Shown: positions 1 to 5,036, counted from the first letter of the stretch. The stretch is 5,564 nt of DNA from Treponema sp. (GCA_031290325.1 JAITNU010000157.1:1-5564); one strand, 5' to 3'. The notes: a model not told the origin generated them from the letters alone. Program-made: numbers and translations.

Positions 1-453
1 ACTTCGTATAAGCATCAGCGGATCAGCCTGGAATTAGCGCTTCAACTGGGAAATTTTCTGAAAGGGAAGCCCTGCAAGGTGATTCCCGCGCCTTTTGCAG
101 TGCGCCTCTTTCCAAAACAGGACAAAAGCGACGATACCGTGGTGGAGCCGGATATCCTGGTGGTCTGTGACCAATCAAAGATTCATCAGGACAGTTGCCA
201 GGGCGCGCCGGAGCTGGTAGTGGAGATCCTCTCTCCCTCCACGGCCCGGTCCGACCGGGTGGTAAAACTGCGGAAATATCTTAAAGCAGGGGTCCGGGAA
301 TACTGGATCGTCGATCCTGACCACAAAATCGTCGAGGTGTGTCTCCTTGAGAATGACCGGTATACCTATTCCACCTATGATGAAGCGGATATTCTACCTG
401 TTACGGTGCTTCCCGGGTGTGAACTTACCCTCTCTGAGGTGTTTGCCGAATAG
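1..453 (+). CDS. Uma2-family (DUF820) PD-(D/E)XK endonuclease-like protein, 5' partial
   Basis: The frame is open from base 1 to the TAG at 451-453, giving 150 residues of a protein whose start lies upstream; the internal GTG at 79 is not a credible start because the family match begins before it (SYKHQRISLEL, the usual N-terminal S-x-x-HQ-I motif). Visible family marks, numbered from the window edge, are E49-P50-D51, the strand ELVVEIL at 71-77 with E75, the S78-P79-S80-T81 turn, K89, and GVREYWIVDP at 97-106. These fit the restriction-endonuclease-like core of Uma2 proteins, with D51, E75 and K89 as the likely metal and catalytic residues. Full-length members are about 180-200 residues, so roughly 40 are missing. 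Uma2 proteins are abundant in cyanobacteria and some spirochaetes; their cellular role is mostly unknown, and nuclease activity is inferred from the fold. The downstream gene is convergent. Family assignment is firm; function is not. Confidence 0.9.
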   Translation, partial: TSYKHQRISLELALQLGNFLKGKPCKVIPAPFAVRLFPKQDKSDDTVVEPDILVVCDQSKIHQDSCQGAPELVVEILSPSTARSDRVVKLRKYLKAGVREYWIVDPDHKIVEVCLLENDRYTYSTYDEADILPVTVLPGCELTLSEVFAE

Positions 454-479
454 TTTTTTTTCACTTTTTTTCAGGGGAC

Positions 480-510
480 AAAAAATACCCCCAGAGGTAC
501 TCTGGAGGTA
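480..510 (-). terminator. Rho-independent terminator of the minus-strand barrel gene
   Basis: On the + strand, TACC-c-CCAGAG (486-496), loop GTA, then CTCTGG-a-GGTA (500-510) form a 10-pair stem with one internal mismatch. Read on the minus strand, the stem is followed at once by six U (485-480). It lies about 30 nt beyond the stop of the minus-strand gene. The T-rich stretch at 454-471 just after the Uma2 stop has no good stem before it, so it is not a convincing plus-strand terminator. Confidence 0.8.
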
Positions 511-520
511 TATACAAACA

Positions 521-538
521 GAGCCTTATAGTCGGCTC
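521..538 (-). other. Small stem-loop just after the minus-strand stop codon
   Basis: GAGCC (521-525) and GGCTC (534-538) can pair around an 8-nt loop, immediately downstream of the minus-strand stop codon at 540-542 and ahead of the terminator hairpin. It has no U-tract of its own. It could protect the 3' end of the message or be chance. Confidence 0.25.
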
Positions 539-539
539 A

Positions 540-1148
540 TCAGAACCAGATGCGAATACCCAAGTTACCACCTATAGAAAACCAGAAGGCTCCATCATCG
601 TAGTAATCACTGCCAGCAACAGCGAATTGCGCACCGATATTAGGCACTGCCTGAAGGTAGAGTTCCAGTTTTACGGGAATAGGAATCATCCAGGATAGCC
701 CTACCGGAACCTCGACGCCGATCTGAAGTAAAGAGTATGACCAATCATCATTCCCCCCCCATCCGTGCCAAGTATTGTTCCAATACCCGATATAAGCACC
801 TGCCCCCAGATACCAGCCAAGCCCTATATCGGGAAGTATCGCTTTATCGATGAAGTAGTAATCGCCACTCACCCCGATACCGAAGTGGGACTCGTGACCC
901 TCTCTTGAACTGCCCCCAAAATTCAGCCTGACTGCCCAAAAGATCGGTAAAGCCGGGATTTTAAGGGATAACGCTGCCCCTCCCCCACCCATACCAAAAC
1001 CGCCCTGAATGCCAATACCCCATCCATCAGGATGCTGATCCTTGGTAAAGATCCCTGATCCACCCCCATCAGACTTCTGATCCTCGGCAAAGACCCCTGC
1101 GGTTCCTAACACCAGACCGATGATACAAACCGCTGCAAGTTTCTTCAT
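540..1148 (-). CDS. Small exported protein, probable outer-membrane beta-barrel
   Basis: This gives 202 residues from the ATG at 1148. An ATG 12 nt further upstream (1160) is in frame, but GGAGGA at 1158-1153 overlaps it and is well placed for 1148, so the MKKLAAVC start is preferred. Residues 1-21 form a classical signal peptide (basic start, hydrophobic core, AGVFA cleavage region). The mature part is rich in Gly, Trp, Tyr and alternating hydrophobic/polar stretches such as FGIGVSGDYYF, LGWYLGAGAYIGYW and LLQIGVEVPVGLSW, and it ends in GNLGIRIWF. A C-terminal aromatic strand is typical of outer-membrane barrels, and the size would suit an 8-strand OmpA/OmpW-like barrel. I cannot name a family. 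The N-terminus of the mature part has two related 14-residue units, and codons 130-132 lie on an 8-G run that could slip. The gene stands alone, with its own terminator. Confidence 0.75.
   Translation of the reverse strand: MKKLAAVCIIGLVLGTAGVFAEDQKSDGGGSGIFTKDQHPDGWGIGIQGGFGMGGGGAALSLKIPALPIFWAVRLNFGGSSREGHESHFGIGVSGDYYFIDKAILPDIGLGWYLGAGAYIGYWNNTWHGWGGNDDWSYSLLQIGVEVPVGLSWMIPIPVKLELYLQAVPNIGAQFAVAGSDYYDDGAFWFSIGGNLGIRIWF
753..760 (-). repeat. Poly-G tract (8 G) within the barrel gene
   Basis: Eight C on the + strand (eight G on the coding strand) cover the codons for W130, G131 and G132. A one-base slip would frameshift the last third of the protein and remove the terminal barrel strands. 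Homopolymeric G tracts are known phase-variation sites for surface proteins in Treponema and other bacteria; whether this one varies cannot be seen from one sequence. Confidence 0.6.
1024..1084 (-). repeat. 42-bp imperfect tandem repeat inside the barrel gene
   Basis: The blocks AGGATCAG and CTGATGG occur twice in the same order and spacing on the minus strand (1084-1066 and 1042-1024), exactly 42 nt apart. They encode the related units DQKSDGGGSGIFTK and DQHPDGWGIGIQGG directly after the signal peptide. Only two copies are present. Confidence 0.6.
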
Positions 1149-1152
1149 AGAT

Positions 1153-1158
1153 TCCTCC
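1153..1158 (-). promoter_or_regulatory. Ribosome binding site fixing the barrel gene start
   Basis: GGAGGA on the minus strand lies 4 nt before the ATG at 1148. It overlaps the alternative upstream ATG at 1160, which has no comparable site of its own. Confidence 0.8.
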
Positions 1159-1315
1159 ATAAAAATAAATACTGAAAGCCATAAAATTGCAAATTCACAG
1201 TATTAATACAAAACATTGAAAAATTCCAATTTTTATACAGAAAATACCTAGCTATTATCTGTTATTTGTATAAATTACCACTCCTTATACATTACAGCTC
1301 CCGCTTTTCTTTAAA

Positions 1316-1344
1316 TTTAAGGTACTACACTTTAGATTTATAAT
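1316..1344 (+). promoter_or_regulatory. Candidate promoter for the Panacea operon
   Basis: A perfect -10 box TATAAT lies at 1339-1344, with a weak -35 TTTAAG at 1316-1321 and 17 bp spacing. Transcription would start near 1351, leaving a leader of about 140 nt before the Panacea start at 1491. The -10 match is strong, but the surrounding AT content raises the chance of coincidence. Confidence 0.45.
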
Positions 1345-1356
1345 CAAGGGGAGGTT

Positions 1357-1374
1357 ATGAAAAATAATACCTAA
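1357..1374 (+). other. Possible 5-codon leader ORF or broken gene start (MKNNT)
   Basis: ATG AAA AAT AAT ACC TAA follows a strong Shine-Dalgarno-like AAGGGGAGG (1346-1354). Just beyond it, another frame reads MTAS-stop (1376-1390), then 19 open codons ending VLDNMDKIK-stop (1391-1450). This could be a short leader peptide or the eroded remains of a former first gene. If the TATAAT at 1339 is used, transcription would begin inside this ribosome site, so the promoter and the short ORF are partly exclusive readings. Confidence 0.3.
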
Positions 1375-1397
1375 AATGACGGCCTCGTAAAAACCGC

Positions 1398-1427
1398 CCT
1401 GGTGTGAGCAGGAATTCCAGGTACTGG
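1398..1427 (+). other. Competing short stem-loops in the Panacea leader
   Basis: CCTGG (1398-1402) can pair with CCAGG (1417-1421), while the same CCAG (1417-1420) can instead pair with CTGG (1424-1427) around a GTA loop. CCTG/CAGG (1398-1401 with 1409-1412) is a third option. The stems are only 4-5 pairs, so any regulatory role is speculative. Confidence 0.2.
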
Positions 1428-1478
1428 ACAATATGGACAAAATCAAGTAAAATAAAACAGCTAATTTTGGATTATACT

Positions 1479-1484
1479 GGAGGA
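1479..1484 (+). promoter_or_regulatory. Ribosome binding site fixing the Panacea gene start
   Basis: GGAGGA lies 6 nt before the ATG at 1491. It decides against the longer in-frame GTG start at 1404, whose extra 29 residues do not look like part of the domain. Confidence 0.85.
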
Positions 1485-1490
1485 CTCAAA

Positions 1491-1967
1491 ATGAAAAGAG
1501 TATCGGCTCAATATTTATCGTATTATATCCTTTCTTATGTTCCATCAAACCAGCTCAAAATTCAAAAATTGGTCTATTATTGTGACGCTTGGCATCTTGT
1601 TTATTTTGAGCAGCCCCTTATAGAAGAAGATTTTGAAGCTTGGGTACATGGTCCTGCAATCCGTTCTTTATGGGATTTATATAAGAATAAAGGGAATTAT
1701 TTTACGAAGCTCCATCTTAATGGGGAAAACTCGGATAAAATAAGAACCTATTTTACCCGGGTTTTGCAGAAAGAGCAGCTTGAACTCATGAGCGATGTGC
1801 TTAAGGAATATGGAGATAAAAGTTCATATTACCTCGAAACATTAACCCATAACGAAAGACCATGGATTGAAGCTCGTAGAGGGTATTCTCAATCTGAACG
1901 CTCTGAAGTGATTATACCAAAAGAAACAATGAAAGAATTTTATCGTACCCTTCTTATAGAAAAATGA
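1491..1967 (+). CDS. Panacea-domain (DUF4065, SocA-like) protein, probable antitoxin
   Basis: This is 158 residues from the ATG preceded by GGAGGA. It carries the Panacea core: an N-terminal helix VSAQYLSYYILSY (4-16), then LKIQKLVYYCDAWHL (22-36), the PLIEEDFEAW strand (42-51), and VHGPAIRSLWDLY (52-64). K26-L27-Y29-Y30 and E49-A50-W51-x-x-G54-P55 are the most recognisable family positions. The usual length is 150-180 residues, so it is complete. Panacea proteins act as antitoxins against many unrelated toxins in PanAT modules; the domain also occurs in SocA, a ClpXP adaptor for a toxin in Caulobacter. Its stop overlaps the start of the next gene (ATGA), as expected for translationally coupled antitoxin-toxin pairs with the antitoxin first. 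A candidate promoter lies about 150 nt upstream. The cytosolic antitoxin role is inferred from family and layout. Base composition is markedly more AT-rich than the flanking operons. Confidence 0.9.
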   Translation: MKRVSAQYLSYYILSYVPSNQLKIQKLVYYCDAWHLVYFEQPLIEEDFEAWVHGPAIRSLWDLYKNKGNYFTKLHLNGENSDKIRTYFTRVLQKEQLELMSDVLKEYGDKSSYYLETLTHNERPWIEARRGYSQSERSEVIIPKETMKEFYRTLLIEK

Positions 1968-2377
1968 AAATTAAAAATACCGATAGAACCAGATTGCAAA
2001 AAAATCCAAAAATATCCATTGAAAGACTCAATAATAAAGAAATGGTTTTTAGCTTCAAGGATTTTGACCATACCCAGGGGCAAACATTTTTAGTATGGGA
2101 AGAAAACAAATTACTGCATCTTTTATTAGAAAAAATGAAAGAATATAGCCATAAAACCCTAATAGATGCACAAAAAGCCTATTTCACCATTTATGGTTCA
2201 TTTCCGACAAATTCTCAATTTAAGTACCCGCGACATATATCAGAGGATGCTATATGGGCATCTTTACATATTCAAGGAAAAGAATGTATTATCGGTCATA
2301 TCATTGATAATATTTTCTATACTGTTTTTCTTGATAAAGAGCATCAATTCTGGCCAACTGAAAAAAAACATACTTAA
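1964..2377 (+). CDS. Partner of the Panacea protein, candidate toxin of unnamed family
   Basis: This is 137 residues, starting at the ATG that overlaps the Panacea stop codon. There is no signal peptide or membrane segment, and the N-terminus is basic (KIKNTDRTRLQKNPK). A mixed N-terminal half (IERLNNKEMVFSFKDF, 19-34, then a long helix LLHLLLEKMKEY) leads into a C-terminal half that looks like the conserved core: W98-A-S-L-H-I, G105-K-E, IIGHII (109-114), then NIFYTVFLDKEHQFWP (116-131) ending KKHT. The D124-x2-H127-x-F129 motif at the end of a beta strand is a plausible functional site. I recall similar proteins beside Panacea/SocA-like genes in other bacteria, but cannot give a family name, and no known toxin active site (RelE, Doc, Fic, toxSAS) is visible. 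Toxin activity is inferred from position alone. Confidence 0.6.
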   Translation: MKIKNTDRTRLQKNPKISIERLNNKEMVFSFKDFDHTQGQTFLVWEENKLLHLLLEKMKEYSHKTLIDAQKAYFTIYGSFPTNSQFKYPRHISEDAIWASLHIQGKECIIGHIIDNIFYTVFLDKEHQFWPTEKKHT

Positions 2378-2406
2378 GTATCCCGCACCCTCCTATACAA
2401 AACCAG

Positions 2407-2429
2407 CCATATTTTTATGGTATATTTTT
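2407..2429 (+). terminator. Weak candidate terminator after the Panacea operon
   Basis: CCATA (2407-2411), a TTTT loop and TATGG (2416-2420) form a 5-pair stem followed by TATATTTTT. The stem is short and AT-rich, so the site is uncertain, but it lies about 30 nt past the stop and before the next operon's promoter region. Confidence 0.35.
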
Positions 2430-2434
2430 CTAAG

Positions 2435-2471
2435 ATAATCCTGTATTATTATAGTCAAAAATAGAAGGGGA
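2435..2471 (+). promoter_or_regulatory. Candidate promoter, operator and RBS of the Rrf2 operon
   Basis: Two overlapping -10 candidates, TATTAT (2444-2449) and TATAGT (2450-2455), lie about 25-35 nt before the rrf2-like start; no good -35 is visible. ATAAT (2435-2439) and ATTAT (2445-2449) form a 5-bp dyad with a 5-nt spacer overlapping the -10, the sort of place an Rrf2 protein would bind for autoregulation. AGAAGGGGA (2463-2471) is the ribosome site. The promoter region is plausible; the operator is a guess. Confidence 0.4.
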
Positions 2472-2478
2472 TTTTGCT

Positions 2479-2928
2479 ATGAGAATTACCACACGGGGCC
2501 GTTATGCGCTCAGGGCATCGCTGGCGTTGGCAAGGCTGGGAAAGGACGGATCCCCAGTATCCATTAACAATTTGTCGGAAGAGGAGCACATTTCATCGGT
2601 GTTCCTGGAACAGATATTTTTTAAGCTCCGAAAGGCGGGGATCGTCTCCTCGGTCCGGGGGCCTGGAGGGGGGTTCTATTTTGCCCAGCCTTTGGATAAA
2701 CTCACTATCAAGGCTATCCTTGACGCTGCCGGGGAAGACCTCAACGCCATCCCCTGTGATAAACATACGGAAACCTGTGAGCGGATAGGGGATTGCTTGA
2801 GTCATGAGGTATGGACGGATGTAACCGAATTGGTCAATAATTTTTTTAATAATGTTACCCTGGCTTCAATTCTGGATAAACGTCTGGAAAAAACTTTGGA
2901 TTTAGAGCAAAATAAAGAGAAACGATAA
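2479..2928 (+). CDS. Rrf2-family transcriptional regulator, IscR-like with Fe-S ligands
   Basis: This is 149 residues, the normal size for the family. The N-terminus MRITTRGRYALRASLALA is the Rrf2 signature. The winged helix follows: ISSVFLEQIFFKLRKAGIV (38-56) as the recognition region and V59-R60-G61-P62-G63-G64-G65-F66 as the wing. C93, C100 and C106 with H109 two residues later give C-x6-C-x5-C-x2-H, one residue longer in the first gap than the C-x5-C-x5-C-x2-H of E. coli IscR, so a [2Fe-2S] cluster is likely. Such regulators sense iron-sulfur status, nitric oxide or redox state and usually repress their own operon. No isc or suf gene is visible here; the only co-transcribed gene, 27 nt downstream, encodes the large membrane protein. 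The C-terminus is long and charged (EKTLDLEQNKEKR). Family is certain; the effector is not. Confidence 0.95.
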   Translation: MRITTRGRYALRASLALARLGKDGSPVSINNLSEEEHISSVFLEQIFFKLRKAGIVSSVRGPGGGFYFAQPLDKLTIKAILDAAGEDLNAIPCDKHTETCERIGDCLSHEVWTDVTELVNNFFNNVTLASILDKRLEKTLDLEQNKEKR

Positions 2929-2955
2929 ACCGTCGGGCAATAGGAGCAAGCATCT

Positions 2956-4461
2956 ATGGGCTACCACGTAAAAAACAGGGAAGCGTATCAGCAAATAACC
3001 GATACCTTCAAAAAACAGCAGAAGGGCGCTACCGTTGCGGATATCGTCGCTCAAACCAGCCTGCCCTTGCATACGGTCCGGGAACTGGTTCCCATGGTGG
3101 CTGATGAGTATTCCGGGCGCCTTGAGGTAACGCAATCCGGAGAAATATGTTACTCCTTTCCACGGGGATTTACCAGCAAATACCGGGGGTTCCGGGCAGG
3201 GCTTCGTAAATTCACCGAAAAGTTCAGCAAGGGGCTGCGGATCGTCAGCAGTTGGGTCTTTAAGGTCTGGATCATGGTGATGCTGGTGGGGTACTTCGTG
3301 GTTTTCATGCTCATCGCCTTAGCCGCCCTGGTCCTTTCCGTAGCCGCCAGTTCCTCCAGTTCAAATAACCGTTCATCCAGCCGTGGGGGCGGCCTGGGCG
3401 GGCTGTATTTCGCCTCCAGTATCTTTAATCTCATCATCAGGATATGGTTCTATTCTGAACTAACCAAATCCATAGACCGGACCTTTGACCACCGCTATGG
3501 CCGTTCCGCAGCGCCCCAGCCCAAGAAGCGGCCGCTGTACAAGGCGATCTTCTCGTTTGTGTTCGGCGAGGATGGGGCATCTGGAGAACTGTCCGCCAAG
3601 GAAAAGCAGGGGCTTATCGCCTACATACAGGCCAACCAGGGGGTCATTTCCCTCCCGGAATTTATGATGCTGACCGGGCTTCCCCCTGGACAGGCGGAAA
3701 CAGCAATCACCGGTTGCTGTGTGGAATTCGGCGGAAGCCCCGAGGCGAGTGAGGATGGAACCGTGGTTTACCGCTTTGATGAACTCCTCCTGCGGACGGA
3801 CAGACGGGATCGCTCTTTTGGCGGCTCCTCCCCCTTAAAGCGGCTCAAAAAATTCTCCTCCAACCCCAAGCAGATGAACATCTGGTTCAGCATTATCAAC
3901 GGGGTCAACCTGATTTCCGGCTCTTATTTTCTGTTCAACGCCTTGAGCACCGGGGCCATCCTTACCCAGGCCCACTTCGATGCCGCGTCTTATGTCTATA
4001 AGGTCACCTATTATCTCTTATCAGTGCTGGGCATCAATCAGCCCCTCCCCATCATCACCGTGGGACTCGGCATCATTCCCCTTGTTTTTTCCTTCCTGTT
4101 TTGGCTCATCCCGGGCCTGCGCTATGCTTCCATGAAAACCGGAAACGAAGCCATCAAACTTGAAAACCTGCGGAAAGTGGGATACCGGCGGATCTGGTCA
4201 ACGCCGCTGACGGTTAAAAGTGGCGAGCTCCAGGCTGACCTGCCGGAATGTCGGCCTAAGAACCTGGCGGCGGCCCAGGACAAGGTGCTCAAGGAAATGG
4301 GCGCCTACTCAATTCCCGAAGTGAGTCTTGATGAGCAGGGAACGCCGGTCTATAGTTTTGGCGACCTTGAGCTGGAAAAGGTAGCTCTGGACAAGTACCG
4401 TGCTGCGATAAACCCGGATGCCTCGTCTCTGGGGGCAACGGTCTTTGACAGCGACCGGTAA
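2956..4461 (+). CDS. Multi-module membrane protein with repeated winged-helix-like domains
   Basis: This is 501 residues; AGGAG at 2942-2946 precedes the ATG by 9 nt. No signal peptide. Residues 9-72 form a helical, winged-helix-like module (VADIVAQTSLPLHTVRELV, then LEVTQSGEICYSFPRGF). A strong membrane segment covers 104-131, followed by a Ser/Asn/Arg/Gly-rich linker (132-149) and a second hydrophobic stretch (150-166). Residues 216-276 repeat the first module (TGLPPGQAETAI, then ASEDGTVVYRF). Further hydrophobic stretches lie at 309-330, 345-359 and 364-388. A third, diverged module may occupy 430-475 (AAAQDKVLKEMG, then LDEQGTPVYSF). The modules probably lie in the cytosol, but topology is not proven. 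I recall similar uncharacterised proteins in spirochaetes and cyanobacteria; no function is assigned. It lies 27 nt behind the Rrf2 gene with no promoter visible between, so it is probably under that regulator's control. A role in membrane-linked sensing or stress is speculation. Confidence 0.7.
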   Translation: MGYHVKNREAYQQITDTFKKQQKGATVADIVAQTSLPLHTVRELVPMVADEYSGRLEVTQSGEICYSFPRGFTSKYRGFRAGLRKFTEKFSKGLRIVSSWVFKVWIMVMLVGYFVVFMLIALAALVLSVAASSSSSNNRSSSRGGGLGGLYFASSIFNLIIRIWFYSELTKSIDRTFDHRYGRSAAPQPKKRPLYKAIFSFVFGEDGASGELSAKEKQGLIAYIQANQGVISLPEFMMLTGLPPGQAETAITGCCVEFGGSPEASEDGTVVYRFDELLLRTDRRDRSFGGSSPLKRLKKFSSNPKQMNIWFSIINGVNLISGSYFLFNALSTGAILTQAHFDAASYVYKVTYYLLSVLGINQPLPIITVGLGIIPLVFSFLFWLIPGLRYASMKTGNEAIKLENLRKVGYRRIWSTPLTVKSGELQADLPECRPKNLAAAQDKVLKEMGAYSIPEVSLDEQGTPVYSFGDLELEKVALDKYRAAINPDASSLGATVFDSDR

Positions 4462-4517
4462 CCATCATATCTGAATCAGTTTCCCGTGTTTACACTCGAG
4501 CTGGTAGCAAGTTACCG
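4456..4517. repeat. Inverted repeat spanning the two convergent stop codons
   Basis: CGGTAAC (4456-4462) and GTTACCG (4511-4517) are exact reverse complements, and each contains the stop codon of its own gene (TAA at 4459-4461 on plus; TTA, read as TAA on minus, at 4512-4514). The spacer is 48 nt. A smaller stem, GGTA/TACC, lies at 4503-4516. No U-tract follows in either direction, so this is not a standard terminator and may be chance. Confidence 0.3.
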
Positions 4518-5009
4518 TAGACCCGCCGCTTCCTCACGGGTACTCTTGCGCCAGAACTGACTGCGGCCTATACCCAGTCCTATCTCACCGCGCATTTCCA
4601 GGGTATCGATCTTGAAACGCTTGCCGTCCACCGGACGGAAGGTGATTTTACATTTGTACATGTTTCCGTTCTGGGGATCGATGATATTGCCGCCGCTCCA
4701 TTGCCCCGGCTTTTCCATCATCAGCCCGAAAATCCAGGGGGTGCCGACCACGAGTAGCTCATTCACCTTGCCTGCCACGGGGAAGCCCCGGTAGGAATCC
4801 TTGCAAGCCCCCGCCTTAACCTGCTGGGGGAAATCCGCCACTGAGAGCATCTTTCCATAGAGTTTGCCCTCAGTCTGATACAGTTCCCAACCGGCGGTAA
4901 CTTTTCCGGTTTTATCATCGACGCTGACCCAGTAACCTTCCACCGGGTCTGCGGCGAAAAGCCTTGCGCTCAAGAACAACCCCACGCAGAGGGCCGTTAT
5001 TTTTTTCAT
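4512..5009 (-). CDS. Exported DUF2147 family protein
   Basis: This is 165 residues. AGGAGA (5019-5014) sits 4 nt before the ATG at 5009. Residues 1-20 are a signal peptide (MKKITALCVGLFLSARLFAA). The mature protein matches the DUF2147 pattern: an opening G25-Y-W27 strand, KLYGKML (49-55), W104-S-G-G-N-I-I-D-P (104-112) followed by NGNMYKCKI, then a terminal GLGIGRSQFWRK (144-155). C69 and C120 could form a disulfide in the periplasm. DUF2147 proteins are small lipocalin-like periplasmic or secreted proteins of unknown function. The gene starts 27 nt after the stop of the upstream outer-membrane barrel gene on the same strand, so both are probably on one transcript and may act together in the envelope. 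Family assignment is confident; the biochemical role is unknown. The downstream neighbour is convergent. Confidence 0.9.
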   Translation of the reverse strand: MKKITALCVGLFLSARLFAADPVEGYWVSVDDKTGKVTAGWELYQTEGKLYGKMLSVADFPQQVKAGACKDSYRGFPVAGKVNELLVVGTPWIFGLMMEKPGQWSGGNIIDPQNGNMYKCKITFRPVDGKRFKIDTLEMRGEIGLGIGRSQFWRKSTREEAAGLR

Positions 5010-5036
5010 AGTTTCTCCTTGTATATTGGTAAAAAT

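Larger units (their letters stand above)
1149..1490. other. AT-rich intergenic region between the barrel gene and the Panacea operon
   Basis: There is no credible gene in these 342 nt. From left to right it holds the upstream region of the minus-strand gene; a perfect inverted repeat AAAAATT-CC-AATTTTT at 1219-1234; TTTATACA (1232-1239) matched in inverted orientation by TGTATAAA (1267-1274), a possible divergent regulatory arrangement; the plus-strand promoter candidate at 1316-1344; a 5-codon ORF at 1357-1374; and a more GC-rich stretch at about 1377-1430 with several short stems. The minus-strand promoter is not clear: TTGGAA followed 15 nt later by TATTAA (minus strand, 1230-1204) is only one weak option. 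Confidence 0.7.

Noticed and set aside
79..81. GTG at 79 as the start of the Uma2 gene
   Set aside because: The frame is open to base 1 and the sequence before 79 contains the family's usual HQ-I motif, so the gene is cut by the window edge.
491..505. Relationship between the CCAG-GTA-CTGG stems at 491-505 and 1417-1427
   Set aside because: Only the short palindromic core is shared and the flanks are unrelated, so I do not regard it as a dispersed repeat.
347..577. 76-residue plus-strand ORF crossing the convergent junction
   Set aside because: It overlaps the Uma2 frame, the terminator and the end of the barrel gene, and shows no protein-like pattern.
1473..1478. TATACT as a -10 box directly before the Panacea gene
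   Set aside because: Transcription would start at or inside the ribosome site GGAGGA (1479-1484) and remove it.
1404..1490. Longer N-terminus of the Panacea protein from the GTG at 1404
   Set aside because: The extra 29 residues do not fit the domain, no good ribosome site precedes the GTG, and GGAGGA is perfectly placed for the ATG at 1491.
2166..2438. 90-residue plus-strand ORF overlapping the candidate toxin
   Set aside because: It is an out-of-frame shadow; its hydrophobic stretch comes from reading AT-rich codons in a shifted frame, and no ribosome site precedes it.
3150..3437. 95-residue minus-strand ORF inside the membrane protein gene
   Set aside because: It is antisense to a well-supported coding frame and has no ribosome site or domain.
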